From positions 109,914,350-109,978,349 of the forward strand of contig CM060979.1 in the NCBI GenBank assembly GCA_030765065.1: a stretch of DNA of 64,000 nt, written 5' to 3'. The stretch is from Deroplatys truncata (lineage: Eukaryota; Arthropoda; Insecta; Mantodea; Mantidae). Numbering within the stretch: position 1 is the first letter of the stretch; each line of letters begins with the position of its first letter. The translations under genes and the position numbers were made by a program. Positions 9,746 through 21,369 of this stretch are shown here, in pieces. The notes beneath the pieces were generated by a model that made no database searches, was not told the origin of the DNA, and saw only the letters and a list, made by a program, of their open reading frames with translations.

Positions 9746-10927
9746 TTAGCGAGTTGCAGCTTGCAGTTTCGTAGCGCAGGTAGGGCCTTTTTTGATGAGG
9801 TCACCAAACCACAGGGATAGGCCCCGGAATTCTTCTAGATCGGTTTGGGAGATGGTGTCCCCAAAGCCTGCCATGGACGCCGGTGATGTTGCCGGGAGCG
9901 ACGGTGTATCTGGCACGGAAGTGGCCGGTGTTGTGGGCACTGCCGCGGTCGCTGGTGGTTTAGGTGCCGCCACTGTGGGCGGGGCTTGGGGCTGTTGAGT
10001 AGCCGAAGCCTGTGATTGGCCCGGCATAGTTGTAGATGCAGGACCTTTGTTGTGTTTCTTCTTCTTGTTCTTCTTCTGTCGTTTTGTTCGTTGTTGCTGT
10101 TCTGTAGGTTGTCCCGGCTGTGGCACTTCCTCGGGCGATGTTGTCGCCGCAGTGGTACTCGGCGTTTCTGCTGGTCTCTCCCTAGAAGCCGAAGCTCCTC
10201 CTGCTCCTTGGATCGTCGTCTCGGCCTTCTTGAGAGCGGCCGCAAAGGAGACTCCCGGCCGGACTGTAGCCGGGGCCGGTGCTCCTTGTCGGCGGCTCTC
10301 AATGATCCGCTGTCTCGCCACGCAGCCCTTGTAGACACTGACGTGGTCCTGGCGGCAGTTAGCACATGTCTTCTCCTGGGATGCCTTTTCGCAATCCCGC
10401 AGAAGATGGGGTCCAGCACAGTGCAGGCATGCAAGCTTGCGCTCACACGCCAGGCTGGAGTGATGGAAGTACATGCATCTGTGGCATTGCACAGGTCCAC
10501 CTTGGCCGTAAAAGCGTTCAACCTTTACGACCGTGTGGAACAGCACCCGAACAGCGTCAATGGGCTGATTCTCCTCGCCAGGGACCTTGTCCACAACGAC
10601 AAGGTAGAGGGGCATCGGAACTTTGACCGGACCTTCCTCGGTAACAATGGTCTTCCTGAGCTGTGCCAAAGCCGAAACAGCAATGTTATGTTCTTCTAAG
10701 AGCGCAGCCCTGACGTCGTCCGGCTGGCACTCTGATTCCAGGCCCCTAATCACCCGGCGCTCCACATGTGGACGTTGCGGTGAGTATGAGTAAAATGGTA
10801 TGTGCAGGTCTCTCAGTACCTGCTTGGCTGCCTCGAAATCTTCAGGCGTGAAGGTCTGTATATGGACCTTGAAGGGCTTGCGTTTGGCTTCAAAGCCGCC
10901 CGTTATCTTCGCCGCCAGCCGCCGCAT
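9746..10927 (-). CDS. Jockey-clade LINE ORF1 protein (Gag-like, three zinc knuckles)
   Basis: An open frame of 393 codons upstream of ORF2, separated from it by about 80 bases. ORF1 proteins coat the element RNA. Residues about 20-60 (FKVHIQTFTPEDFEAAKQVL, then IPFYSYSPQ) and VIRGLESE match the domain that precedes zinc knuckles in Jockey-type ORF1 (PRE_C2HC). Three CCHC-like knuckles follow: CHRCMYFHHSSLAC, CLHCAGPHLLRDC and CANCRQDHVSVYKGC. The C-terminal third is Ala/Pro/Thr/Gln-rich with a Lys-rich patch (KRQKKNKKKKHNKG). The Met at 10,927 is probably internal, because similar protein sequence continues upstream in other frames, so the original ORF1 was longer and this copy is frameshifted at its N-terminus. 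GC content is far above the neighbourhood, which is usual for such elements. Confidence 0.85.
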   Translation of the reverse strand: MRRLAAKITGGFEAKRKPFKVHIQTFTPEDFEAAKQVLRDLHIPFYSYSPQRPHVERRVIRGLESECQPDDVRAALLEEHNIAVSALAQLRKTIVTEEGPVKVPMPLYLVVVDKVPGEENQPIDAVRVLFHTVVKVERFYGQGGPVQCHRCMYFHHSSLACERKLACLHCAGPHLLRDCEKASQEKTCANCRQDHVSVYKGCVARQRIIESRRQGAPAPATVRPGVSFAAALKKAETTIQGAGGASASRERPAETPSTTAATTSPEEVPQPGQPTEQQQRTKRQKKNKKKKHNKGPASTTMPGQSQASATQQPQAPPTVAAPKPPATAAVPTTPATSVPDTPSLPATSPASMAGFGDTISQTDLEEFRGLSLWFGDLIKKGPTCATKLQAATR

Positions 10928-11119
10928 GACTCCTATGTGATCCCTGAAGGAGTCCGCTATGATTGGCGGTAGCTTGGCCCCCTTTTGGATGGGGGTTGTA
11001 CTGAAACCTGTGGTGGTGTGTGCATACTCACGCCCGAGTTAGGTTTGGAGCCCGAGGGTGCCCATTTCCTTCCCTCGACGACAGTGAAGCCGTCGAGATC
11101 GGACTCCTCCCCCTCCGAT

Positions 11120-11473
11120 TCAGGCAGAGGGGTGAGGAAGGGGTGAGGGAGGGGTGAGGGAGGGGTGAGAGGGGATAGCTGGTGTTACACCGGTGGCGAT
11201 CTTTTGAGGGGCCGAAGCCTTCCTCTTAGATCCCTTAGACCTACCTTTAACTGAAGCTCCCAGTATGGGAGAGGAAAAGGAGCTGGGTCCTGGTACTTGC
11301 CCGTCGTTGTGGTCAAGGGTCGGCGCGGTTGCCCTTTGGCTGTCCGCAGAGGACCGGACCTCCGCGAGGGAGGCGCCTGTTCGAGCCATATCGGCCCTGG
11401 GTGCCGGACCAGAGGTCCTGACCCATGGCTGTGGTCTTGCGAACCCGCTGTCTCGTGGTCCGTCAGTCAACAC
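11120..11473 (-). pseudogene. Jockey LINE ORF1, N-terminal part in another frame
   Basis: A Ser/Pro/Ala-rich, low-complexity coding stretch (117 codons) lies upstream of ORF1. It runs into a short tandem array of AGGGGTGAGGG units at about 11,130-11,175 and then changes frame before a segment reading SDLDGFTVVEGRKWAPSGS, which is typical of the beginning of a Jockey-type ORF1. Expansion of the tandem units is a plausible cause of the frame break. The 5' end of the LINE lies near 11,560-11,585, next to a TA microsatellite. Confidence 0.55.
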
Positions 11474-11583
11474 TAGGATTAAACCTCATGTACCAGCCGG
11501 ACAAGTCACAGGATCGTAGCTGCACCCGCACTATGATTGGCGGACAGCTGCCAATAGGAGTAAAGTGGGTGGTTCCTCGCCTG

Positions 11584-11586
<3 letters not shown>

Positions 11587-11618
<32 letters not shown>
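11587..11618. repeat. (TA)n microsatellite
   Basis: About 16 TA units separate the 5' end of the minus-strand Jockey LINE from the plus-strand second LINE relic. It may mark the insertion junction of one of them. Confidence 0.95.
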
Positions 11619-11621
<3 letters not shown>

Positions 11622-11628
11622 ACGGGCG

Positions 11629-14337
11629 CTATGTCTAGCGTCACTGGTGTAACTTTAATTCGCGCGCTCCTGTGGAATGCCGGTGGCATCTACTGGCAGC
11701 AGCACGAATTTGAAAACTACCTGCGGTGAAACAAAATTGATGGCATTTATTTGCGAAAAAATTAAAACAGGAGCACACTTTTAAGCTCAGTGGTTACCAA
11801 ATTTCTCGGACTAGCAGATTTGGACGGCAGGGGGGATGGCATCACCATTTTCTCAAAAACACTGTTGCTCATGGTCTGTTACGCTGACAACTTTGGCGGC
11901 GCTGGAGTTTACGGCTCTCAAAACACGTATAAATCACAGAAAAGTGTTGTTGGTAGCGCGATATTGACCCCCTGACTCCCATTATTTTTGAGAGACCACG
12001 AACAGATCCTTGCTTTAGAGGAGCACGTTATAGTGGCAGGAGATTTCAACACTCGGCACCCGTGGTGGCATTCTGGGCAAGTAAACACGGCCGGAAATTT
12101 TCTCGTAGAACTTATAACGCAAAATGACGATATTGAGGCTCACTTTCCCCCAGAACCCAATGTTTGGCAAAAAATAGGTTACTTTGGTCCTGAGATTATG
12201 GACCTCGTGCTCACAAAAAATGCGACTCTCTCACAGAACGTCACGGTGTATCACAGCTTAGACTCTGACCAACTACCTGTGTACTTTGACATCTGCGGCA
12301 CAGTCACAACCGGCTTGATCGGTCCTCAATGCAGAGCTACGACGAATTGGAGCCATTTTACTTTCGACATGCACAGGATAACTTACCTAAGCTGTCATAC
12401 TACAGCGAGGCAGACGTCGATGCCGCCATTGAAAATTTCACTGTCTCGCTTCGCACTGTCTCGTACGCTACCACGTACGCCACAAGTCCACCCAATTTTT
12501 GCACCTACTCGGAGGTGGAGCAGCTCATTGCCAGGAGGCAGCGCCTGATGAGACTGTAGCGGCTCACCCACCAACCCTAATACAAAGTGCTAGCGAAATA
12601 GCTATGCAACGTCATTCGGCAAGAGATTCAGCTTAACAAAATTGAACAGTGGGAAAATAAGATGCTGAGTACCGCCTAGTCGGACAATTCTTTATGGAAA
12701 TTATTAAGGGTATTCGAGGTCTCCTCTAGCGTCCACTCTGACACTGAAGGCGCTTCACACTTCCCTCGGCCTGCAACTTCTCCGGTGAGGAGAAAGGCGA
12801 GGTGTTCGCCGACTGCAAAACAAATTCAGTGTAAAACCAACGACGAACCCCGGTCAAGAACGGGAGGTACTGACATGGGTACAAAATTAGGTGGCGCAGA
12901 AGCAACAGCAATAACTGCGCCTCATAATGCCGCAGGAAGTCTACAAGCTCATTAGGCAACTGCTTAATAGGAAAGCCGCAGGCCCGGACAGAGTGACAAA
13001 TGATGTTTCATTACAGATTTTTTTTCAGGAACAAGGCGAAATAGTGGAAGCTAAAGCGATAATCAAATATTTAAAAAGGGGCCGCTATATGCTGATTTTT
13101 AAATTCCACTCTTTGTATGACCACAAAAGACCTCAGGCATCTCCCGAGCAAAGCTCTTGTGGAACTCACCAATATTTTCAACGCCTGTTTGAGGCATAAC
13201 TGTTTCCCCGCTACTTGGAAACTAGCCAAGATAATTATGCTACCGAAGCAAGGGAAAAGTACCAGGCAATCTCAAAATTATTACTCCATTAGTGTCCTGT
13301 CTACTATTGGAAAATTGCTCGAGAAAATCATACTTTGTCGGCTTCAAAAACAGGTTTCGGAAAGTCTGCATTTCTCAAAATCTGTTTGGTCTTAGAAAAG
13401 GTCATTCCACAGAATTACAATTGCTGATGGCATAACCGAGCAATTTAACAATGGGGCTTCAATGCTGGCGTTATTTTTGACGGAGAAGCCGCATTTGACA
13501 GGTACTGGCACAGTGGCCTGCTCTACAAACTGCACCATGACTCTCCCGGCCTCCAGAATTACATGTTAGTGCTTCAAAATGTCTTGGAAAATCACCGCTT
13601 CGTCCAAGTGGGCCACTTCTCCACTCGGGAGCGAGTTATGCAACTGGCGTCCCTCAAGGGGCAATCATGTCTCCTTTTTGTACATATTATTCGCAAATGA
13701 CTTCCCTGTGGACGCCAGATGCAAAGTCGCCATGTATGCTGACGACACTGCCATCTAGAAACACCACAAAAAATCTTCGTTTCGGACTAGCAGAAATGCA
13801 GCGGTATATTGACCTCCTCCTCTCTGTCTCCATGATTGGAAAATAGAAATCAATGCAAACAAGTGCCAGCTGATTTATTTTTCCAAGCGGCTGCGCCCTC
13901 CGGCTATAGACCTAACGGCCGGTGGTCAAATATTACACAGTGGTCAGCATGTCAAGCACCTCGGCGTCACTATGGGCCGTAGGTGTTCTGCCCACTTAAA
14001 AATATCGCCAACAAAGGGCGGCAGTGATTAAAGTTATGCGCCCCATCTTCCTCAGCAAATAGCTACAGTTAAAATACAAACTAATTTTTTACAAATCCTT
14101 CACACTGTTGGTGGTTCTGTACGTCTGTGTGCCCGGGCCAATGCATCCAAAACTGCTCAGAAGCAAATCCAAACCCTCCAAAACCTGTCAATACGCAAAA
14201 TCCTCAGAGCATCCATCCTCACATCCAACCAGACGCTTCACTGCGAGGCGAATGTACCCACCATAGCAGACGCCATAACCAAACTGCAACCTCTGTATGG
14301 GCGCGTATTAGAGGGCACTGAAATTCCCTCATCTCTG
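11629..14337 (+). pseudogene. Second Jockey-like LINE, ORF2 relic
   Basis: The plus strand begins MSSVTGVTLIRALLWNAGG at 11,629, the usual start of an endonuclease domain. It continues with VIVAGDFNTRHPWWHS and LDSDQLPVYFD (the SDH position reads SDQ, a lost catalytic residue), then RKAAGPDRVTND, LVELTNIFNACLRHNCFPATWK, GKLLEKIIL and AMYADDTAI (motif C, near 13,733). Motif A is decayed and several stops and frame changes are present. ORF1 is absent, so the copy is 5'-truncated at ORF2, and its 3' end is lost at the mariner junction near 14,337. An R-A fragment interrupts the RT between GPDRVTND and the LPSKAL segment. The gene is less GC-rich and more decayed than the neighbouring Jockey LINE and belongs to a different family. 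Confidence 0.85.
13041..13128 (+). repeat. R-A core fragment inside LINE reverse transcriptase
   Basis: Contains AAGCGATAATCAAATATTTA ... TTTAAATTCCACTCTTTGTA ... CCACAAAAGAC, the same core as 3625-3710 and 32,370-32,440. It sits where the LINE RT should be continuous, so it entered after the LINE or came with a local template switch. A 90-bp stand-alone core is much shorter than the other copies. Confidence 0.65.
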
Positions 14338-15220
14338 TAGGGAGGGTAGTCGAATTGTTCCCAACCAAATGATGCGATCAGATCTTGAGTTTGTTTGGCT
14401 GTGTGTAACCGGGCTTTGACATGAAGCAAAAGGATTCCACGCGAAAGCATTCCACGTCTTTTGTTCTGTATTGCACGACGGAGATTTTGTAGTGCCTCAC
14501 AATAAACGTCGTTGTTCATTGTCGCATTTCTGGGCAAGAATTCACTCAGAGAAACACCTTGTCACTTCAGAAAATCTTGCAAATGATCTTGCAAGTGGAT
14601 ATCGTCTGTTTGAATTTTTCTTCAAGAGGGATGCTGTGTGCCTCCACTCCATGGATTGTTGCTTTGATTCAGGAGCCTTCTTTAGCATATCGCGGCAGCG
14701 TCAGGTCAATTACTCTTGAGCACCCATCTTGAGCATAATTTTCGAAATCCTAAGCGTCCTGTTACAAGTTGTAGATGACTCGAAATTTGTGTAAAGTGCT
14801 TAGACAGCACAGATATGATGAAACGTATGTTCTTGCGAATGTTTTCTTCCACAGCTTGTACCAAATCATCCGGGAATACAGGCGGTCGGCCACTCCGAGG
14901 CTCATCATGCGCATTTTCACAACCTTCGTTAAACTGTCTAACCCACTTCCTACAATTCCATCACTCATTATTTCACTATAAACCTCACACCATTGGCAAC
15001 GAATGTTTTCTGGCGTAACAGTTCTCGCATTCAAAAAACGAATCATTGATCCGACTTCACAGTCGGCGGGTCGTTCGATTGTTTTGAAAATTTCGAAACG
15101 CTCTAACAACAGGAAAACACAAAATGACGATCGCCGGCAGCTGCGTCTGGCTTCCTAATGAATGGTGAAAGTGATCGCGCATGCGGCAAAATATTAAAAC
15201 GGTACTTACTTTAAAAATAC
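14338..15220 (-). pseudogene. mariner-family transposase relic
   Basis: The start codon lies at 15,109. The N-terminus reads RPADCEVGSMIRFLNARTV and CQWCEVYSEIMSDGIV, the helix-turn-helix part of mariner transposases (CEVRSVIRFLNA ... MSDGMV pattern). The C-terminal half reads YCEALQNLRRAIQNKRRGML, ILLLHVKARLHTAKQTQ and FGWEQFDYPPY. The catalytic Asp of the LLHDNARPHTA motif is Val here, and the frame is broken in the middle. The outer end at 15,199-15,220 (CGGTACTTACTTTAAAAATA) matches the terminal repeat of the mariner at 1.98 kb. The other end, including the third catalytic Asp, is gone at the junction with the LINE relic. Confidence 0.87.
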
Positions 15221-15985
15221 TTCTGATATCTGCATTTCTCAAATTACTTTACTTTATGTTTACTTAATTTACAAAAAAAATATTATTGTTGAAGTAACAA
15301 GCCGTTGTACTGAATAAAAATCACCGTAGTGCTTCTTATTCTCATAAATGTTCCAATAAATTATGAAAAGAATACCCCAGGGGAAAAGGGAGGTAAGTCA
15401 TGTTTTCAACATTTTACACAATATCAAATATAAAGTTTGAAGCCTAATAACGTTTATTCACAGCTAAATAATTTATGTCATTTATATTATAAAATAAGCA
15501 CAGATTCCTTTTTTTATATTGAAACATGAAAAATCTAATGTTAAGGTTAACACAAAATTTACAATCAAACATAATGACAATTTTTACTGCAGAAAAAGGA
15601 GGTAAGTCATTAAATTGAATCATTAACTTTTAACTTGTAGGTATGAGCATCACATTAATTTACAGTCAACATTCTTTTCTTCTGCCTAGATGCATGTGGT
15701 AAGTTTGTATAATAGATTTAAGCCTCTCTGGAGCAAAACACTTTCAAAACTTGAAGATCTTAGAAATTTTCCTTCGATATGGGTAGAAGTCCTTAATGAC
15801 GCATAGGAGGATGCAGGAATTCCTGATGGTCCAGATGTGGTACAAGACTTCTGTCTGATCGGTTCTTATGCACAACCGTAGAAATCCATGCTGCATTATA
15901 GTGTTCCTGATGAATGATGAGGCGAGTTTGGCCTGCTTCAACTTTTAACTCCCTTACTGACCTAGTTGGAAAGAGGTATTTATTA
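15221..15985. other. Unassigned AT-rich spacer
   Basis: No motif recognised. The left part may be mariner flank; the right part may be decayed C-terminal sequence of the minus-strand relic that follows, but nothing can be aligned with confidence. Confidence 0.35.
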
Positions 15986-17165
15986 AAGTTATACTAAAGG
16001 AAGCTTCTCCAATCTCTCACCATTCCATCATCTACTTATGACTCTGAAGGGTTCAGGTTTGACTAGCACTTTGGAACACTCTGATCCAGTCTGTAGGAAC
16101 CTGTCACAGTTTTTATACTAATGCCATATCCTTGTCACATTCCAGATATGAATTCTCTGTTATTGGGAATGTGACAGAAACTGACTGCAAACGTTTCCTT
16201 TAATGAACAATCTAATGCAAATATTGGAAGAGGGTGTAACTTTTATTTATTCACCAGCTGAGTCACAGAAAATGTTTAAATGCTGGACTTTGGGATAAGT
16301 GCATTTGTAATGCATTCATTAACGAACCACATTACCTCATTTGCTTCTTTTCCGCCACATATTTCAGGATAAACATAGGAAATGGCCTTGTTGTTAGACA
16401 ACTGGTGAGCATTAAAGGAAAAGAAGCTTAATTATCGCTTATAGTAAACAACATTTGCAGTAATGTTTGGACAGAGGAGATTTTCCTGAAAATACATGGA
16501 AATAGATTCAGTTAGATGATCCTTCCTACTTCTTTTTCTTCCTTCTCTCTTTCGGTTAAAAATGTTTCAGCTCTCAGAATATGCTGTTTATTTTGGGTTT
16601 CTAGTTTTGTGATCTTCTCTAGCTCTACTTTCTCCTCTTCATTTGCATTGTATATTTGGGACATGAGTGATTTTTTATTTGTAGCAAATTCATCACAGGT
16701 ACGACAGAAATCACTTCAGGGATACCAAAGTAAATGTTAAACTATGTGTTATATGGGTTTCACATGACACTACGTTTTCAGGATACTTTTCTTTTTACAT
16801 ATTATGCATTTTAGTAATGTTTAGTTCCTTGGACAAGTATATCTTTTCTGTTTTCTTTCTACTATAATGGCTTCTGCGGCCTTGAAATGATGAGATGTGA
16901 CCTGCAACAAGCTGTTCAGCTTCTGGGGGCAATTTTTTATGCCTATTGGTGTGTTCGTCTTGCATGTCTATTGGTGTATTTTCCTTGGAAATGTCTGGAT
17001 ATTTTCAAGACTCTTTTCAGAAGTAGCATGTAAAAAGCTAAAAGCTCTTTTGCATTTTTTATTTCATTAAGCTTTCGCTGGTCTTCTCTGTAACTCTTAC
17101 CATGTATTTAAAGCATTTTTCACGTAGGACTGCATCTTCATCTTTTCTTGGTTTCCTCTGTTTGA
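15986..17165 (-). pseudogene. Relic of a DUF7869-like arthropod transposon protein
   Basis: Minus-strand frames give, in order, PRKDEDAVLREKCFKYMVRV, PPEAEQLVAGHISSFQGRRS then HYSRKKTEKIYLSKELNI, FCRTCDEFATNKK, LLCPNITANVVYYKR, YPEICGGKEANEVMWFVNE, SVTFPITENSYLECDKDMAL and VPTDWIRVFQSASQ. This ladder (SHY-R...YL...LN, C..CD, LLCP, ...YLECD, P.DW..V) is that of a large, little-studied protein family in arthropod genomes with a transposase-like (DDE) core. Frame changes and stops occur between the blocks, so it is not functional. No terminal inverted repeats were identified. The family name is from memory of the pattern; the type of transposon is uncertain. Confidence 0.65.
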
Positions 17166-18555
17166 TTCGTGGAATGTAATTAGAGAAGATAATTGTAAAG
17201 TTTTTTTTCTTCCAGCTTTGCAAAGTATTGAAGTCACTTTGCTGTTGTACATTAATAATGTTAAAATTACAAGGATCTCCAGTTCCATATGTTTGGGCTG
17301 TGTGTTTTTTGTTAGTAGTTATACAAAGAGAATTAATATCTAATAGCGCTTTTTCATAGATTTTAAGAAATAAAACAATTTATTTTATTATCTAGGAGCC
17401 ATAGTGCATAAAATGTTATGAAATCTCTATTCATCTTGAAAACTACTGAATTATGCTGATTTCACGTTACTACGAATAAATGCAGTGGTAAATGCCTCTT
17501 TTGTGAAGAATTCACACTAGGACGAAATATCCCATGTGACAAACAGAGCATGGTCGCATTTGCGGAGTTTTCCTGGCGAGTTTTCCTAGAATCATGATCA
17601 TCATAAAATATCTCTAAAGGTAATCTTATTAAAATTACCAGAGTGATATACAACACTATTATTGTTTTGATAGCATAGCTCTTATCACTTGTGGGCCCAA
17701 CAATATTAGTAAATAGCTTTGTTTCTTATCTAAATCCAGTTGCAAAAGATAGTAGTATGTTACAAAAGATAAAATGAATGGATTGTCATAGCTATCCTTC
17801 ACATTAACCTAAAAGCACAATTTCCCTGCTTTGGGGAATGAAGAAGAAAATAGTCTCACCATAACCAAAGCCTCTGAAAATCATTTTGGCCACAGCTGGA
17901 TAGCCTTAGTTGGGAGTTCTTGAAGCACAATAAGGACAGGCCACATTGTGTCTTGTGCGTGCTTTTTGAATCTGATATACTCTGAGGAGTGTGAATTTAA
18001 TTAGCTTAAGCAGCTAATTTTAGGTTATATTACATTGGATTGCATTCTGTGAGTTAACTAGCAACCATAAAGGCTTGTGAACACAGAACATATCAAGGGC
18101 ATGTATAAAAATTACATATAAACATAAATATTATACAGAATATAGAACAATTAAAATAAATAAAGACATAATATATGCGTGTAAAGGAAATGTACAATAT
18201 AGTTACATGTATACATAAATATTACGTAGAATACAGAACATTTAAAATAAAAAAATATTATGTACAAAATGAAACAAAGCAGGTGCAATTTTGTGCAAAA
18301 TCGAATACCTCCTTGCCGTTATAAGGCTAACATTATATTTATAGATAAGAACAGTTACGTTAACTTTCACTAGGCTTGTACCTTTTGTTCGTCTCATCAT
18401 TTTGTTCTATTTGATTTGTAATGCATATATTTATTGTCAGTTCTTAATATACATACATTTAAATAGCTTCATTAATTCTAGAGCAGGCATCAAATGCAAT
18501 TGGCAATTGTCATTAATATTTACTAATTCTACTTACAGAGCTATATATGTATTAT
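17166..18555. other. Unassigned AT-rich spacer
   Basis: Possibly includes decayed upstream parts of the minus-strand relic (to about 17.6 kb), but no blocks could be identified. 18,060-18,560 is very AT-rich, with short similar stretches (AAACATAAATATTA..AGAATA and ACATAAATATTACGTAGAATA at about 18,121 and 18,211) suggesting a degenerate local tandem duplication of about 90 bp. Confidence 0.4.
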
Positions 18556-18559
18556 CATC

Positions 18560-21190
18560 AGGATAATTTGTCATTCAGATAATCTTGCATAGAATAATAT
18601 GCTTTTGAGCATGGTACACTTTAACAGTAGCTTTAAAGACGTTGAAGTTGTCAAATTTTCCCTTAAGATCATTAGGGAGAGCATTAAATACCTTTATGGT
18701 CTCATAATATACACCTTTCTGGAAGCAAGAAAACTTTGCACTGGGATGATGGATGTTACCTTTTTGTCTAGTGTATCTCATTAATTTCCATGTTTGTTAT
18801 AAATGCGGTTCGATTGCATACAAAGAATTTTAAGATTGAAAATATGTACATGCAAGGTAGGGTTAATATCTTTGGTCTTCTAAAAAGATGTTTGCAAGAG
18901 TGTCTGCTATGGGTGCTGGAAATTATTCTTATAACCTTCCTTTGCATGAGGAATATTCGTTTACTTACTACTGAGTTTCCCCAAAAGAATATTCCATATT
19001 CCATTATAGAGTTAAAATATGCGTAGCATACTAATTTAAGTGTATCTATAGTTTGGTAAGATATACGTAATGTGAGCTTTCCAATCTAAATATCTGTCAA
19101 CTTGGAGGCCCAGATATTTAATGTTGTTTATTTGTTCTAGTAACATGACATTAATCCCAAATTCTATTGGAGGGTGTGATGATCGATGGGTTATAAATTT
19201 AACAAATTTTTGTTTTGTCTATATTTTCAGATACTTTGTTAGTTTTAAACCAGTATGGCATAAGTTCAAAACACAATTCAATTTAATTACACACTAATTC
19301 AAGTTTTTACTAGTCACGCTCGTGTCATCAGCAAACAGAATGATACTTGCAATAACCTTTATATAAAACGATAGGTCATTTATCTATATAAATAGTAATG
19401 GTCCTAGGACTGAACTCCATATGTTACTGTTTTCCATTTTGGTGCATGTTTTCCAAATCCAATATCATTAGCTACTTCAACACTTTTATTTTCTTTCATT
19501 TAGATATGATACGAACCAACTTAGAGTTTCATTTTTTAGTCCATAGAATTTCAATTTTGCTATCACAATATCATGATTAGCACAATCAAATGCCTTTGTT
19601 AAGTCACAGAAAATACCAGCTACATACATTTTTTTCAAGAACTTTTGAAAAATTGGCAAGAGAGATATTGGTCTATAATTTGAAACATTATTGCGTTCGT
19701 CTTTTTTGAAAAGTGGTTTAACAATGGAAAATTTCATTCTGTCAGGGAAAATTCCTGCCCTTAGTGACTCGCACAAATAACTAAAGGGAGTAGAAATTTG
19801 AGATGAGCACGATTTTAAGATTTTTATTGTTATTTCACCAAAACCAGAAGAATTTTTTGTTTTGAAGGACTTAATAAATTTGTTTATTTCAGAAGGCTTT
19901 GTCAGATTAGCTTTAATTTCAGGCACTTCATTAGTGAGATTTGATCTTAGAAATTCCAAAGCTGCCTCTTTACTTCCAAAATTAATACTTTTTTGTTAGA
20001 TCCAAAAACAATTTGTTAAACATTTCTGCAATTTCATGAGGTTTACTAATTTCTTGATTATCAATGTTTAGTGTCATTAAGTCATTTTGTAATAAGTATT
20101 TATCCGCTTCTCTTTTTATTATATTCCAAGTAGTTTTTATTTTATTGTTAGAGAGTTGAATCTGTTTATTATAATGCTATATTCTAGCTGCTTTTATTAC
20201 CTTCTTTGGAAACTTAGAATATTTTTTATGTAGTCTTTTAAATCTATATTATTACTAATTCTTACTTGCTGATATAATTGCCTTTTACATCTGCATGACG
20301 TCCTAATTCCTGAAGTGATCTAGGCATTCTCTCTTTTGAAGTTAGATATTTTGTTTAACTTGACTGGGAAGCAAGCGTCAAAGTGGGTTTTGAAACATTG
20401 AAGAAAGCTTTTGTATTTATTGTTAGTTCTATTCGTTTGGTAAGTTTGATTCCATGATTCAAGTTTAAGTTCTTTATTAAACTCACTCAGAGTATTTTCA
20501 TTTATTTCCCTAGATTTCTGATAAGTATATTTAGGTTTGGATTTTAAATTTAGCTTTTTAATGTGCAAAGTTTGTGCATCATGATCCGACAGGCCATTAG
20601 TGTTTTATGAGACATTGCAAAATGTAATACTATCTTAACTTACAAATATATTATCTATAGCTATAGAAGAGCTGTTTTGGATTCTTGTTGGAAAGTTTAC
20701 TGTATGTGCCATGTGGTATGTTGTAAGTAAAGAGTGGAGTTTTTCCAAATAATCAACATTTATATCACCACGTATGATTAATTCTCTTTTTGTTTTGAAT
20801 AAAAATTTTGGATGCTCAAGTTGCTTTCTGAATATTTCAGAATTCCTAAGGAAGATCGATAAAGGGCTACTATAGTTAAAGTCAATTTACTGTCATTTAT
20901 CTGAACTACACGGAGTTCAAGGTTTTGTTCACTGCAAAACTTGGATAAATCCAAAACTTTATACGTCACATCATTTGTAACATATATACAAACTCCACCT
21001 TTATGTAAGTTTTTTCTTGAAAACTCTGCACCCATGCAATAAAATTGGCTGAAATTCCTGTTGTGCCAAGTAGTGTTCGGATATGCATAAAATGTGTGGC
21101 AGTGTGTTTTCAGTATTAAGACTTATAGTACGTTGGTCTATTTTGTTTCTTAAGCCTCTTAAATTTTGATGAAATACAGACAGGTAGTTT
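18560..21190 (-). pseudogene. CR1-like LINE ORF2 (endonuclease + reverse transcriptase), deleted and frameshifted
   Basis: The endonuclease reads FHQNLRGLRNKI, CISEHYL, KGGVCIYVTNDV, LIIRGDINVDYLEKL, NIFVS and LSDHDAQTL, all catalytic positions of the APE-type domain. The RT reads IVKPLFKKDERNNVSNYRP, ISLLPIFQKFLKK, then directly MYVAGIFCDLTKAFDCANHD (motif A), ILFADDTSV (motif C, about 19,315-19,345), EYGIFFWGNS, SCFQKGVYYETIKVFNALP. Between FLKK and MYVAG roughly 50-60 residues, including the GFR...ST block, are missing in frame. Stops are present in the endonuclease and elsewhere. The element is AT-rich like its surroundings, unlike the Jockey LINE. The 3' end is near 18,560. Confidence 0.85.
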
Positions 21191-21369
21191 TTTTATTATT
21201 ATCATTATCACTTTTGTTGATGTCAGAGGCAATTATTTCTATAGCTACTTGTGGATACAGAGGTATTTGGGATGATTATCTCAATTTGCTTTAAGTGTCG
21301 ATGATATTGACTATGGGGCATAGGTAACTTAAAAAAAGACCTCCTACTAGTGACAACAGGAATTTTACC

